Shown here piece after piece: positions 46,301-57,600 of a stretch of DNA of 64,000 bases. Source of the stretch: Acholoe squamosa (taxonomy: Eukaryota > Annelida > Polychaeta > Phyllodocida > Polynoidae). Numbering within the stretch: the first letter of the stretch is position 1; each line of letters opens with the position of its first letter. A model generated the notes under the pieces. It made no database searches. It was not told the DNA's origin and saw nothing but the letters and a program-made list of their open reading frames with translations. The translations under genes were made by a program, and so were the position numbers. Where the stretch lies: positions 25,770,030 through 25,834,029 of the forward strand of contig OX439040.1 of NCBI GenBank assembly GCA_949317995.1. Direction: 5' to 3'.

Positions 46301-48398
46301 TCAAGGGGTTGAAAAAATTCTGACCCCCCCCCCCCCGTTGTTAAAAAATGATCACTCCCTAATGCCACTACGTTTTAGTGAGTTGGGCGCCGATCCAACT
46401 ACACAAGAAATGACGTATCACCGAGAACAAGTGAACTTATTTCGAACCCCTCCCCCCTCAAACTCAAAGGGGTTGACTCCCAAGAAAAGGGGTCAAAAAA
46501 AAAAAAATCTGACCCCCCCACCCCATAAAAGGGCCATAGGTAAAAAGTCCAACATATGTCTGACACAGCACATTATGATTATGGGGTGTTGGAGTTGGAG
46601 CAGTAGACCAGTGTAGCATTCTCACAGAGGGGAGTGCACAGCGCCGAGACCAGTGGCAGTGCCAGTGACTATGTTAGTGTGCAGTGTACCGGTAGTCAAT
46701 GTAGATTTAGTTTGGATGACGGCTGTACCCTCCATGATTTGTGTCAATGCTGACTCAAAGAATCGGTCACGTATAAGAGTGGAGAACTATTTCCGGAGCC
46801 ATCGTAAAGTGTGACTCAGTCTGACTCTGAGTCGGTCTCACTCAGAACACACACAGACACGATCGCACAGACACTGACTGAGACAGGGAGGCAGGCAGAC
46901 GGAACCATCGCTAAAGTAGCGATGGTAAGCGGTGGCACTGGTATTGTGGTGGTGGAACTTTCAGAGTAGTTTCCCAAGCCCCCAATGAAAACTGGGTCCC
47001 TAGTCTTAACTGGGGTTGGTCTTTGATATCTTAACTCTAGGACCTACCTACTTGTTGTGTATTGTTTTGAAATGTAAAATCATATGCCATGCCTTTGCTT
47101 TTTGTAACCTGATATCTGGGGCCCAGGAAGACTAGGGTGAGCCTCTGCAGACTCAGTGGACATCAATTGCTGGGCCTCTGAATGAATATATCAGGGCCCA
47201 GTTAGCTGGGTAGGAGGCAGGCGGTACCGGGACCCATGGCCCTAGAGACCGATGTCCCCGAAGACCGATGGCCCCAAGTGGGACCGATGGCCCTAGAAAA
47301 TGAGACTGATGGCCCCAACTTTTAAACCAGGGTCCATCCCACCTCTATCACCTATCTTCATTAATCATGCATATCTATGACACTTTCCATGTTACACTTG
47401 ATTGAAAATTATATGAAAAAAAAGATAATTATTAAGAAAAAATGTTGAAAAAAAAATCCAAAAAAAAAATTTCAGATGTGCTTTCTATATTCAATCCATA
47501 CATAAACACAATTAAATCACATGTCTTACATATGTTTTAACCATATATTCTATGATTTATTTGCCATTTTAAGACACAGCTTTCTTTATTAATGACATAG
47601 CAATCACATACAATAACATTAATGACATAGCAATCACATACAATAACATCAGTACAAATATCACATTCTTTGATATTACAAAAACAATGTAATACCATAT
47701 CACATTTAAACACAATTAAATCACATGTCTTACATAGGTTTTAACCATATATTCTATGATTTATTTGCCATTTTAATAAAATAATAATTTCTCTTAGTCA
47801 CTATGTAGTCACTACATTGTGCCCAGTCAGTGCTGAAAGGTGTCATAGCTAATCCCCAGGCACCCACCCCACAGGGCTACACACACTGCCTCAGTGGGTA
47901 GGCGTTGGTTATTGTGGCTCTAACACCTCCAAATTTTTGCTAAAATACACCAAACATGCTCCATAAGCAGTCTACATCATGTAAACATTCATTCTATAAC
48001 AAATATATGTGAATTATTTGATCATATACACAGGGGCATCAAATTTGAAAGTGGGGCCATCAGTCCCAAAAGTGGGGCCATCAGTCTCATTTTCTGGGGG
48101 GTCTTTCTGGGGCCATCAGTCCCGGGCCAACTGTCCCTAGGGCCATCGGTCCCACATTCGAGGCAGGCAAGCTTAGTCTTGTCAAACTGAAGTGGGCCAA
48201 TTTTGCTAAACACCAATGCTGTTTTCTTAGAGAGTAGCGAAGACAGATGTGTGGGGACAATAATTATACGTTAGATACAATGAGCTTCATCTCTGGGTCT
48301 ACTCATCAATGTATTGTATGACTATAAATTCATAAAATCGCCAAAATACCTTTATCGTGTAGGAGCACGGCAGCAATGTTTACAGCCGTGGCCTCCAT
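40305..48398 (-). CDS. Seven-exon gene for a 474-residue coiled-coil protein, not recognised
   Basis: Exons in minus-strand order: 48398-48350, 45661-44989, 44315-44108, 42015-41924, 41721-41542, 40704-40656 and 40478-40305. All introns are GT-AG, phases join without error and the total is 475 codons with the stop. The start is MEATAVN. The N-terminal half is Lys/Ser/Asn-rich and disordered, ending in a very acidic run (DDEDTEGETDDEE). A conserved-looking segment follows, rich in Pro, Trp and Leu (LRPLAHWWTPDIPPKYLGID). The C-terminal third (about residues 325-470) is charged, heptad-like coiled coil. No enzyme motif, signal peptide or membrane segment. The layout resembles cytoskeletal or ciliary scaffold proteins, but I cannot assign a family. 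It shares a promoter region with NPL4. Confidence 0.83.
42016..44107 (-). other. Intron of the coiled-coil gene (2.1 kb)
   Basis: Bounded by GTGAGTG at the 44108 exon and ATTCAG at the 42015 exon. The phase joins directly (codon TGG to ACA), so no exon needs to be added. No repeat recognised apart from a tandem gaacagacaaat duplication near 43921-43950. Confidence 0.7.
44693..44875. mobile_element. Palindromic MITE relative in an intron of the coiled-coil gene
   Basis: Left gcaaaaccctgagtac and right acgcagggttttcaag are inverted; tataagccgcacc and ataagccaca motifs lie inside, as in the family copies at 52322 and 60263. Confidence 0.5.
45662..48349 (-). other. First intron of the coiled-coil gene (2.7 kb), rich in repeats
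   Basis: Runs from GTATTT after the first exon to TTATAG. It contains C-rich tracts (46044-46056, 46324-46336, 46513-46525) mixed with gggg-ttga-type segments, and a 937-bp foldback element at 47223-48159. Confidence 0.7.
47223..48159. mobile_element. Foldback/MULE-like element with 9-bp target duplication
   Basis: Both arms are tandem variants of gggaccgatggcccta: 47223-47332 on one strand and 48037-48159 inverted. The terminal 17 bases align as imperfect inverted repeats (GGTACCGGGACCCATGG against GAATGTGGGACCGATGG). gaggcaggc flanks both ends exactly (47214-47222, 48160-48168). Nine-base duplications are typical of Mutator-like transposases. The interior has a ~68-bp direct repeat (about 47508 and 47710) and a short tandem duplication at about 47589-47650, but no gene. 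Confidence 0.78.
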
Positions 48399-48681
48399 CT
48401 TTGAAGCTATGTTTATATCACGTGATGGAAGGCGAGACGTTTGGAATATGCTGAAATTTTTCCATATATTAGACAAATAAAAACACTAAAGATGCAAAGA
48501 AACTTTGAAAGACTATAAAAATGTATAGTATAATCTAAAGGTTTCACTTTTGATCTTATCTTCGCACATCCGAGACCAGCGAGACGAGAGTCGGCATCGG
48601 AAGTGGTCGTCAGAATTTTGTGGCAGCCGACGTTTTTGATTGTCAGTTTTCTTGAAATTATCAACATTTACAGCTTTCAAA
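48399..48681. promoter_or_regulatory. Divergent promoter region between the coiled-coil gene and NPL4
   Basis: Only 283 bases separate the two start codons. It includes a palindromic TCACGTGA E-box (48418-48425) near the coiled-coil gene and an ETS-like CGGAAGT (48598-48604) near NPL4. No TATA box is well placed. Transcription starts cannot be fixed from sequence, and some of this is 5' UTR. Confidence 0.6.
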
Positions 48682-51600
48682 ATGTCGAATAACATTGTGA
48701 GTATGTCGTTCTATCATTACAGATAAGACTTCTTGAAATTCGCGCTATTACAGCCCGTTTTGATGACATTATGAAGCCTTTGACACTTTGTTGACACTGT
48801 GCCTGTGGAGTTTAACCACTTGTCAAAGCACGGACTCGTGCACTGAACAGTGAATCAGCTGTTTTGTTTTGGGGTTCTGAAAATGATAATCAAAATGAAT
48901 AGAGTCTGTGTACCAGAACTCGTCATTAATCTAACCCTAAATGTAACCTGGTCTGCTATTTCTCATATGCCAAAGTTGTATCTGAAGTTAGCCCTGGGCT
49001 CTCAACTCAACTTCTCAAGTCTCAAGCTTTGCCTTGGCTTAGGCTAAGCCTTAGCCTTAGGCTTTTAATACTAATAATAGTCACAGAGAGACCCTAAAGC
49101 TGACCGCAGATGGGCCTGACTGGATCGGCCGATCGGAAAGTCGGGAACGTCTGCGGAGGATATCCGATCCAGTCTGTCAATATCAAACATGTTTGATGTC
49201 CCCCGATCCGATCGGTCACCCTAACTACCGACCGAATCGGCCCCGTCTGCGTTCACCTTAATGCCACTACGTTTAGGGTCTCAGTGATCCCTGCAGAAGT
49301 AGATGAGACTGACAGTGGTGCATCTGGGTCTCTTCTTGGGATTTGTACACCAGGTCAGTCCCGCTTCCGGTGAGGCTTCCTGTTTACTTCTAGACTATAT
49401 GTAAGGTCAGAGGGTGAACCTGCGTTTGCTGGTTTCCCCAATTTTCTACTTGTGCATTGGCACCCTAGGCCTAGGTGGACAAAGGAGACTGGGGACAAGA
49501 GCTGGTTACTGAGGTACCCCTCTTTGATCCTAGGCCCTTCACGGCTGGCAAAGGAGACTTGGGACTAGAGCCTTCACTCCCTCTTACTACTACTATGCCT
49601 AGGATTGCCTCTGCTTGGCGACAGTCTCTCACACTCTTCAATCCTTGGTGAAACCGTGGATTTGTACCTGGCCGGAAGTAGAATGATGTCATACTAGAGA
49701 CAAACATTCATGCCGCCTCAGTTCCTCAGGGACGTGGTGGGACCATGCTGTCACACACTTTCGACTGTTTTCAGATAAGATCTCATCTGAATAATAATCT
49801 TCCATTTAAGTTTCCATAAGTTTCAGATGATCTCATCTGAATTTAATTCAGATGAGATCTGGCACATATCCTTGATAGGGGGCTCTGCCCCCGAACCCCC
49901 CTTTGGCTAGGCACCCCGGGAACCGCGACGGCGTCAACATTTGTCTCCACGGAGGGCCAGGTACATTCTCCAAACATACACCCTTTTGCGACAGTGGTCC
50001 TGTGCGGTAGAACCAGAAGTGGCAAATACTTTGTTTACATGTGCTTGGTTTGTACATTTCCAAATGGAATTGATCAAAATGATAAAGCTTGATTAATCTT
50101 TAGGCCTTTATCTAGAAGTTTTGAAATAATTGCACCTTAACTCCAGATATTTCATATGCTACATGAGCTACAAATTTGCCGAGTGTGTTTCCGAATATCC
50201 AACATGGTGGCCATGTTATTTCTCTTGTAAAAAATGTCAGGATTTTTAAAATGGCAATTTAGACAGGTTACAATAAAAGTTCTGTTTTATTTCAAGTAGG
50301 AATGAAGGCAGGAGAGTGTGCCTAATTTGCAGGCGCATCCAATCTCAAAAACTCAGGCCCCAGTATGCCCAACTCACAACAAATATGTGAGATGTGAGCT
50401 TAGGCTTTGCCCTAGGCTTTGGACTGTAGTGGTTCAAGGTGTTACTGGAACGATGATCCCACAGGAATGATGATCCCATTTTCTCCTACCCAGGAATGAT
50501 GATCCCATCTTAAGGAACCATGATCCCACTTTAGAATGTCTCTCATACCTTATGTTTGCTGACCCCTGTACACAAGTGTCACCTTCATGATTTGCTGGTG
50601 ATTTATGCATTTTTTGTTCCACACTCCAGGCTATTTGCATACACATTAGGCACAATAACAACAGTATTTCATGATTTGTTGGTGATTTTTGCATAGAAAT
50701 GATGAATAATAATGACAAAAAAAATGTCTGAAATTGATTTTTATTTTACACTCCAGGCTACTTGCATACACATTAGACACAATAACATACCTGGTACCTA
50801 TAGAACTAGATCTATCATTGGAGTGATGTTTTCGTAATTTTACTTATTTATTTTATACATTTATTTTTCTTAGATCTATTTATTTCATTTAATTATTGGA
50901 GATAGATATCACTAACATGGATAAATTATAGGATTGTAATGGTTTAACAGCCAAACTGTGAGTACTGTACCTACACACACAATAGCCTGCTGTGACTCTA
51001 CTGTACTGTCACTATCAAATTCTTCCTAAAGCTGACCGCAGACGGGCCCGACTGGATCGGCCGATCGGGAAGTCGGGAACGTCTGCGGAGGACGTCCAAT
51101 CCAGTCTGTCAATATCAAACATGTTTGATGTCCCCCGATCCGTTTGGCCACCCTTCCCTAACTACCGACCGAATCGGCCCCGTCTGCAGTCACCTTAAGT
51201 TCCACGAAAAAATCTTCATCAAAATACGACTTTGTCAATAGCAATTAACATGGTCAGGGATAAGAGTCAAACCCAATATAGGCATATTTTAAAAATGGGA
51301 CCATCATTTCTTTAGGATGGGATCATAGTTCTGGGATCATCGTTCCTTGAGATCATCGTTCATGTAATCACTGTAGTTTGGTGGTTATGCCTAGGCTAAG
51401 GCAAAGCTGAAGCCTAAGGCAAAGACTTGGTCTTTCAATTAGTAAACTGTGTAAAGGCTACCCTGGCCATGCTCCATTAAGAAGATCGCAGACAGGCCCG
51501 ACTGAGTCGACTGAGTCGACTTGGGGGCATGTGTGGGAGACGTCAGATCCAGTCCGTCTGACAATACTATACAGCCAGGACAAGACCCACTTCATTCAGA

Positions 51601-54600
51601 TTCTTATCTAGATCAACAGGGCAATAAAACAATCAACTGGAATACACATCCAGCAAAATGTAGGTGATCCCAAGGTACTTGGTTACTACCCGGTAGATAC
51701 CTTTGCAAGTGACACTCAATATACATCGAGTGCATGAAGACACTGGGGCAGAGAACTGTATCTACATTTTAATATTTGATGTATTGTAAATGATAACATT
51801 TAGATTTACAACTCTTTTTATATTCTTATATTGTTTTTGCCTTGCACCCCCCTTATTATAATCTATGGACCTTTGTACTTCAGGTGTGTCTGAAATAAAG
51901 AATTGAAGTAAATATTGAATTGAATTGAACTGGTATCAATGGCCGCTGACTGAGGCTGGTCTACACTTCGCTTTAGTGTTACAATCCCTGCGAATGCTGT
52001 GGTAGGACAGAACATGGGAGAGGAGCCTCAAATATAAAAAAAATCATTGATTTTTGCGAATCCTTGGAGTATTCAGACTTTTGAGTGTTGCATGCACAGG
52101 GGCGTGGGAAGCAGTTTCAGAGTGGGTGGGACCAGGGGGGTTTTCTGCAATTTTTGACCTCCCTTTGCTTGACCTTTTAGTTTTGACCTTTTGAGGAGTT
52201 GGCCAGAAGTGTGGGGGGGGGGCATGTCCCCCCTGCTTTCCACGCCCATGATAATGCAGTCTGAAGCATACAAAAGTGTCCCCAGTAAAAATGGTGCTGT
52301 CCGGCAATTTGCCATGCAGGGTACCGTAAAACCCCACATCCACGTATAATCTGCACCTTGACTTTGGGAGAACTCTATAAGCCGCAGGAGGGGCCTGAAA
52401 TGGTGCCCATTCCTTAGTAAAGTCTATATTAGTAAAAACCCCGCATATAAGCTACACCCTGAGTTCCTGGAGGTGCTATAAGCCGCATCAGGGGCTTGAA
52501 ATGGCTGAGGCTTATATACAGGTTTTTACGGTAGTAACAATCCGCACAAAACGAGTCGGGCTCATCTGCAGTCCCCTTAAGAGGGAGACCACAGACGTCT
52601 ACTATACTGTATGCAATTTTGTGTCAACACTGTGGTGTGGTGAGCCATTCCTGATCCCACATACTGTCTTGGGCCAAAAACCCACAATGCTTAGCAAGTC
52701 ACCACTGTAATTATCTTATTCCATTTTAGTCTACGTTATGATTATATATGGAATGGCCAGAATGGTGTAAACCATAATGATAATGGCACCATTGAGACTT
52801 TAGAGCAGTATTATTGCGGTACCGTAAATTCTCTCGTATAAGGCATGGCTAGTACCAGAATCCAAGTAAAAAATAGGCTTATAGGAATTTCCCAAAGGCA
52901 GGGTGCGGCTTCTACGAGGGTATTTTACACTATAAAACAGTACTTAATTGCCATTTTCAAGGCTTGGCTATGGCTTATAGCTTCTCCCAAAGTTGGGGGT
53001 GCGACTTATAGGAGGGTGCTGCTTATAAGAGAGATTTTACAGTAGTAAGGATTTCAAATATTGCCGACATAGTCCAGCATACGGACGTCCTGAAAAAAAA
53101 ATGATAGTTTATGGAAGGGCCTGAAGACAAATGTATCAGGTTACAATCTTTTGTATTTTCAGGTCATACGAGTACAGTCCAAAGATGGCACAAAGCGTAT
53201 ACAAACAAAAGCTACGGAAAGAGTCAGTGAATTTCTTGATAAGGTACAGTAATCTTTATGTTGTATTAGTAACTGACCCATTACTCACAGGAGAATTGTT
53301 AGAAATGAAGTCCTTCATTGAAACATCTAAACCCAGGTCAACTATATAGTTTATGTTTAATATGTTCATTGAATTATCTTAAATTTTTTCATAGAACCTC
53401 ACATATAAGGCGCATGTTATAGACCCATTCAGGCACGGGTAGGGGGAGTAGGGGTCACCCTTACATCCCCACTCCCCACATCTCCAACTTTTTATCACGG
53501 CACCTATAGAGTCCTAGCTACTCATAAGCCATTGATCACCACAAAGTATATGATGCTTAAAGATTTAAGAAGTCCATGACGTCTGGATAATTATACTCTG
53601 GATATGCACATGTCTAATTCTATGCCTATTGCCTATATGGTTGGGTAGTGGTCACTTTTTAGATCAGGGATGGTGAAGGTGCATGCATTCTCTCAGAGGA
53701 TAGTGATAGTACCATAGGATGCCATGTATGTGCATCAATTTAGAATGACTACAATAATATGTTCATTCTTTCTTTCATAAAGGTTCAAAAGGAATTCAAT
53801 CTAGGCGACTTGGGCTGGAAGATATTTCAAAATAGAAATAAATCTGGTGAAATCATCACATCAAGAGTAAAAACACTGTCCTCATACAAGATCAGGTAAG
53901 ATAACTCTTTCATTGATTCTTTAAGACTTAATATCATCCATATGGTCTATCTATAGTGATATAACGTGTAGACAGATTAATTTCATGACCTTATAAGATC
54001 AACATGAATGAAAGGAGATCCCATATCTGCAAACTCCTCACTTTTCTCAGTTATTTATTTGTTGTCCAATGAGATCTCATCTTATCATTTTTAAGGGAGG
54101 GAGGGGAGTCGAACTCAGTTTTTTTTTCCTCGTCCGGAGTTTGCAGGTATGAGATACCTAAAACCACAATAATGTTTAGAATAGAGGGTAGTTTATTGTT
54201 ATTTGCTAAGATACAACAATCCTTACCTACCACAGACATGGAGACATGGTGTATTTGGACATCCATCAAGGCACGGCTATGGACGTGGGCACCCCATCTA
54301 GTAGCGGCCCATCCCCGTCAGGTAGCAGCACAGGCAGTTCTAGCGCCTCATCACCCAGCCCGTTCATGTGTACCGAGGACAGCGTAGATCGGCACTTGTG
54401 GAAGCAGGATGGCCGCATTCAGCGACAGAGGGACGAGCATATGTAAGTAGTAAAACATTTAGATATTTCAATGAGCCATTCTTGTCAGTGGGTTTGAGTG
54501 CAGTTTTCGATGCAGTGGTGTCTGTAATCCCCTTCCATCAAAGCAAAAATATGCTATTCAGCCTCATTATTTGAGCGGAATGTGGGGGGGGGGGGCATTC

Positions 54601-57600
54601 CATCCTATACAATAGATGATGACTTTTAGACTAAGCGAATGAATGTCTTCAAATATTTGCTGACCGCTTGACTAACATACCTGCACTGCAATTCTCAACC
54701 ACTCCAGTAGGAGTCTACCCTGAGCTGTCATTAAAACCATATAAACCAGCTTATAACTAGAGGACAGACATTACTTGTCACTAAGTCTCATTATATGTCC
54801 TCTGAAAGGTGACACTACTAGAGTTGACTCAGTGAGACAAGGATGTGCCATATTGTAAAGGAGGAAGGGGGATTCATTACCAGTAATAAGAAAAAAGTTC
54901 CTATGAAGATTTCAACATTTGAAATAATTGACTGTTTACAGGTGCAGACACGGCCCCACAGGGAAGTGCTTTAACTGTGTCCCACTAGAGGTAAGTGTTG
55001 TTATAGATAGGTTTTTATACTTAGGAGATTGGCATTTTCACGTCATAATAATCAAAGTGTTCCAAACAGTCTCATTTGAACATATCACATTGTATAAAGA
55101 GCTAAATTTATTATCTAACACATGAATTAATTACTTCAACGTAGTGTACTTAATTTTAGGGTCTGTTATCGAACCATGCATCTCAAAATTTGTCTTCACC
55201 AATATCCTTATTTCAGCCATACGATGAACAGTACCTCAGGAGTTGTGATCCACCGATAAAATTTCTCTCCTTCCACTCATATTTGCGGAAACTGACAGGA
55301 GGTGTGGACAAGTAAGTAATCGGTGCAGTTTATGAGAGGCATATTCATACCATAGGCACCTAGCAGAACAAATTGCGAACCTATTGGTACAACTAATTAC
55401 ATATGTAATTGGTACAATTGATGCAAACAGTACCTACAGTATCTGATACGTGAATCTGTTGCCCACTGTGCCTAATATAACCTCTAATATAACCTATAGC
55501 CTTATAATATTCTCTTCAACTCAGGGTGCGCATTATATGCAAGATGAGAGTATGGTATTTTTTTTATTTGGGAGATCTATTGAATTCTATATGTGCTGGC
55601 ACTCTAAAAAGTATCAGTGGTTTAGTGTGGAATTCTATACAATCTCCCATTAATTGTTATGGTCAAAGCTTGGCCTTACAAGGGGGTTGTTTTGGGGTGT
55701 TCCCCTGTGACTGGATCAGTGTATTGTGATTGGCCAAGCAGTCGGTCATGATGTCTCACACCCTTGATTTCGCTGTTGTGATCAGCTGACACCAGGCGGC
55801 ACCACAACACTTGCTACATGTACTTTTGGATTATGACACCAGAGGACATCACAGCTCTTGCTCCTTGCCCATACTCGGTATGTTCGACCCCTGGCTTTGT
55901 AACTTACAGAGTTCTGCTCCAATTACCAACTGGGTTTACTTGAGTAAGGCCAGACCCAGACACATGTAACACAGGAAGTCATGTGACATCTGTTTGTAGC
56001 ATAGGAATGGTGCACTGTGGGATACAAACAGAGGTCTGAAGCTCTGTCTCTTACAGAACAACCTGCCCTGACCCATTTATGATGTCACAGACTCGTAGCC
56101 AATCCGATAACCCGGCAGGTTACTCAAGTAACTAACGCACGTCAGCTTGGCCAGGGGTCGAACATACCGAACGGTCCCAGAGTTAAAGGAAGTCCTAGCG
56201 TCCTAGACTCTGGTCTTCTGCCCTATGTATGATGGGAAGGGAAGGGAAAGTAGTCCCTGTTATTAATGGATGAAACACTAGAGGGAGCTGTGGTCTGACT
56301 GGTCAGTATGCATTGTGGATGGGTTGGGGGAATGTAACTTTATATGTATGTCACCTGCCCAGAATAGGGTAGTGGTTAGAACACTGGATGCAGGGTAACT
56401 GAGTTCTAGCCTAGCCTGATACGTTTGGTTTTATTGAATCAAAACATTTTATTTCTAGATTTTGATTGTGTTAATAATTTGCTATCAATATCTATAAAAT
56501 AAGTGTAATAGATGACTGCTCAAAGAAACCATGATATTCAAAGCAGAGGTGATGTTTTTGGTAATATGTTTATAAAAAAAAGATAGTATTGACCTAGTGG
56601 ACATGAGATGGCAGCTCAACTCTCTACTGCATGAGCTAGTGGGGCTGTTGTTGATTTGTGGTAGACAAACACCTCATATTCCCACATAGGTCTTTAGCCC
56701 AAATTATGTTGAGCTGAATGCATAGTCACAGGTGATTGTGTTTGAGATATGTTGTTGTCAAGTTTGTATACTAGATAAAACCTGGTACAATGCACACCTG
56801 TACCACTGCACCTATATGCAGGTATGACACAATGCATGTGTTGGGCTGTACTAAACATAGGGTCTACTTCTTGTGTTGCCCAATGGTATGTGCATCTAAT
56901 TAGCCTGTACAGGCTATATCCCGCAGGGCGCAGAAGATCAGGGGTTACTAGGAGTGAGCTAGTGACACCTGATATCAGGTTGGCTCCTTGCCACCACCAA
57001 AGTGTCTCTGGTTTTCACTTGCAAATAGAAATGGTTCATAGCTTTAGAAATATAAAGATCTCCCTTATTTGGTTTATCAAATGGGCCGTCCTAATGTCCT
57101 TCTTGTTTTGTCATTTGTTTTGGAAGCAAGAAAGCACAGAATTGACCACTGGAATTGTCCGTGATAGTTTTTGTTCTTGGTCGCTAACAAAGTGTGTAAA
57201 GTAACCAATTGCATTTCCAGTACAATGATAAGTGTATTTGTTATTTGCAGGGGTAAATTTGCGAACCTTGAAAACGTGAGTTGTAAGATAAAGCCAGGAT
57301 GTACAGAGCATCCCCCATGGCCAGGGGGAATCTGTACCAAATGTCAGCCCGGCGCCATCACATTAAATCGACAAGTAAGTGTGGTTTAACTTCACTAGGC
57401 AAGGGATATGTATACATCTACATTTTGCTGTAACTAAGGACTGACTGTATCTAAATAAATTAAGTACACAATGTATATCCCTGCCCATGAAGATATTGTA
57501 AGTCAAGGGAGATGTGTTAACATTTCTATAGGTGCCATGTATGGATGGGCTGTTTGCTTTGCCTATCTGTGATGGACATACATCATTTAAGATGAATTGT

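Larger units (their letters stand above)
48697..53162 (+). other. NPL4 intron 1 (4.5 kb), filled with small transposons
   Basis: Splits the codon series after MSNNI. It holds two GCAGACGGG-type MITEs, one foldback element, a perfect 15-base inverted repeat at 49829-49859, and two palindromic tataagccgc MITEs near its 3' end. No further exon recognised. Confidence 0.75.

Noticed and set aside
56355..56410. tRNA-like stretch (gggtagtggttagaacactgg ... gagttctag)
   Set aside because: It resembles a box A and weak box B of a tRNA-derived SINE but cannot fold as a tRNA, and no copies were seen in the window.
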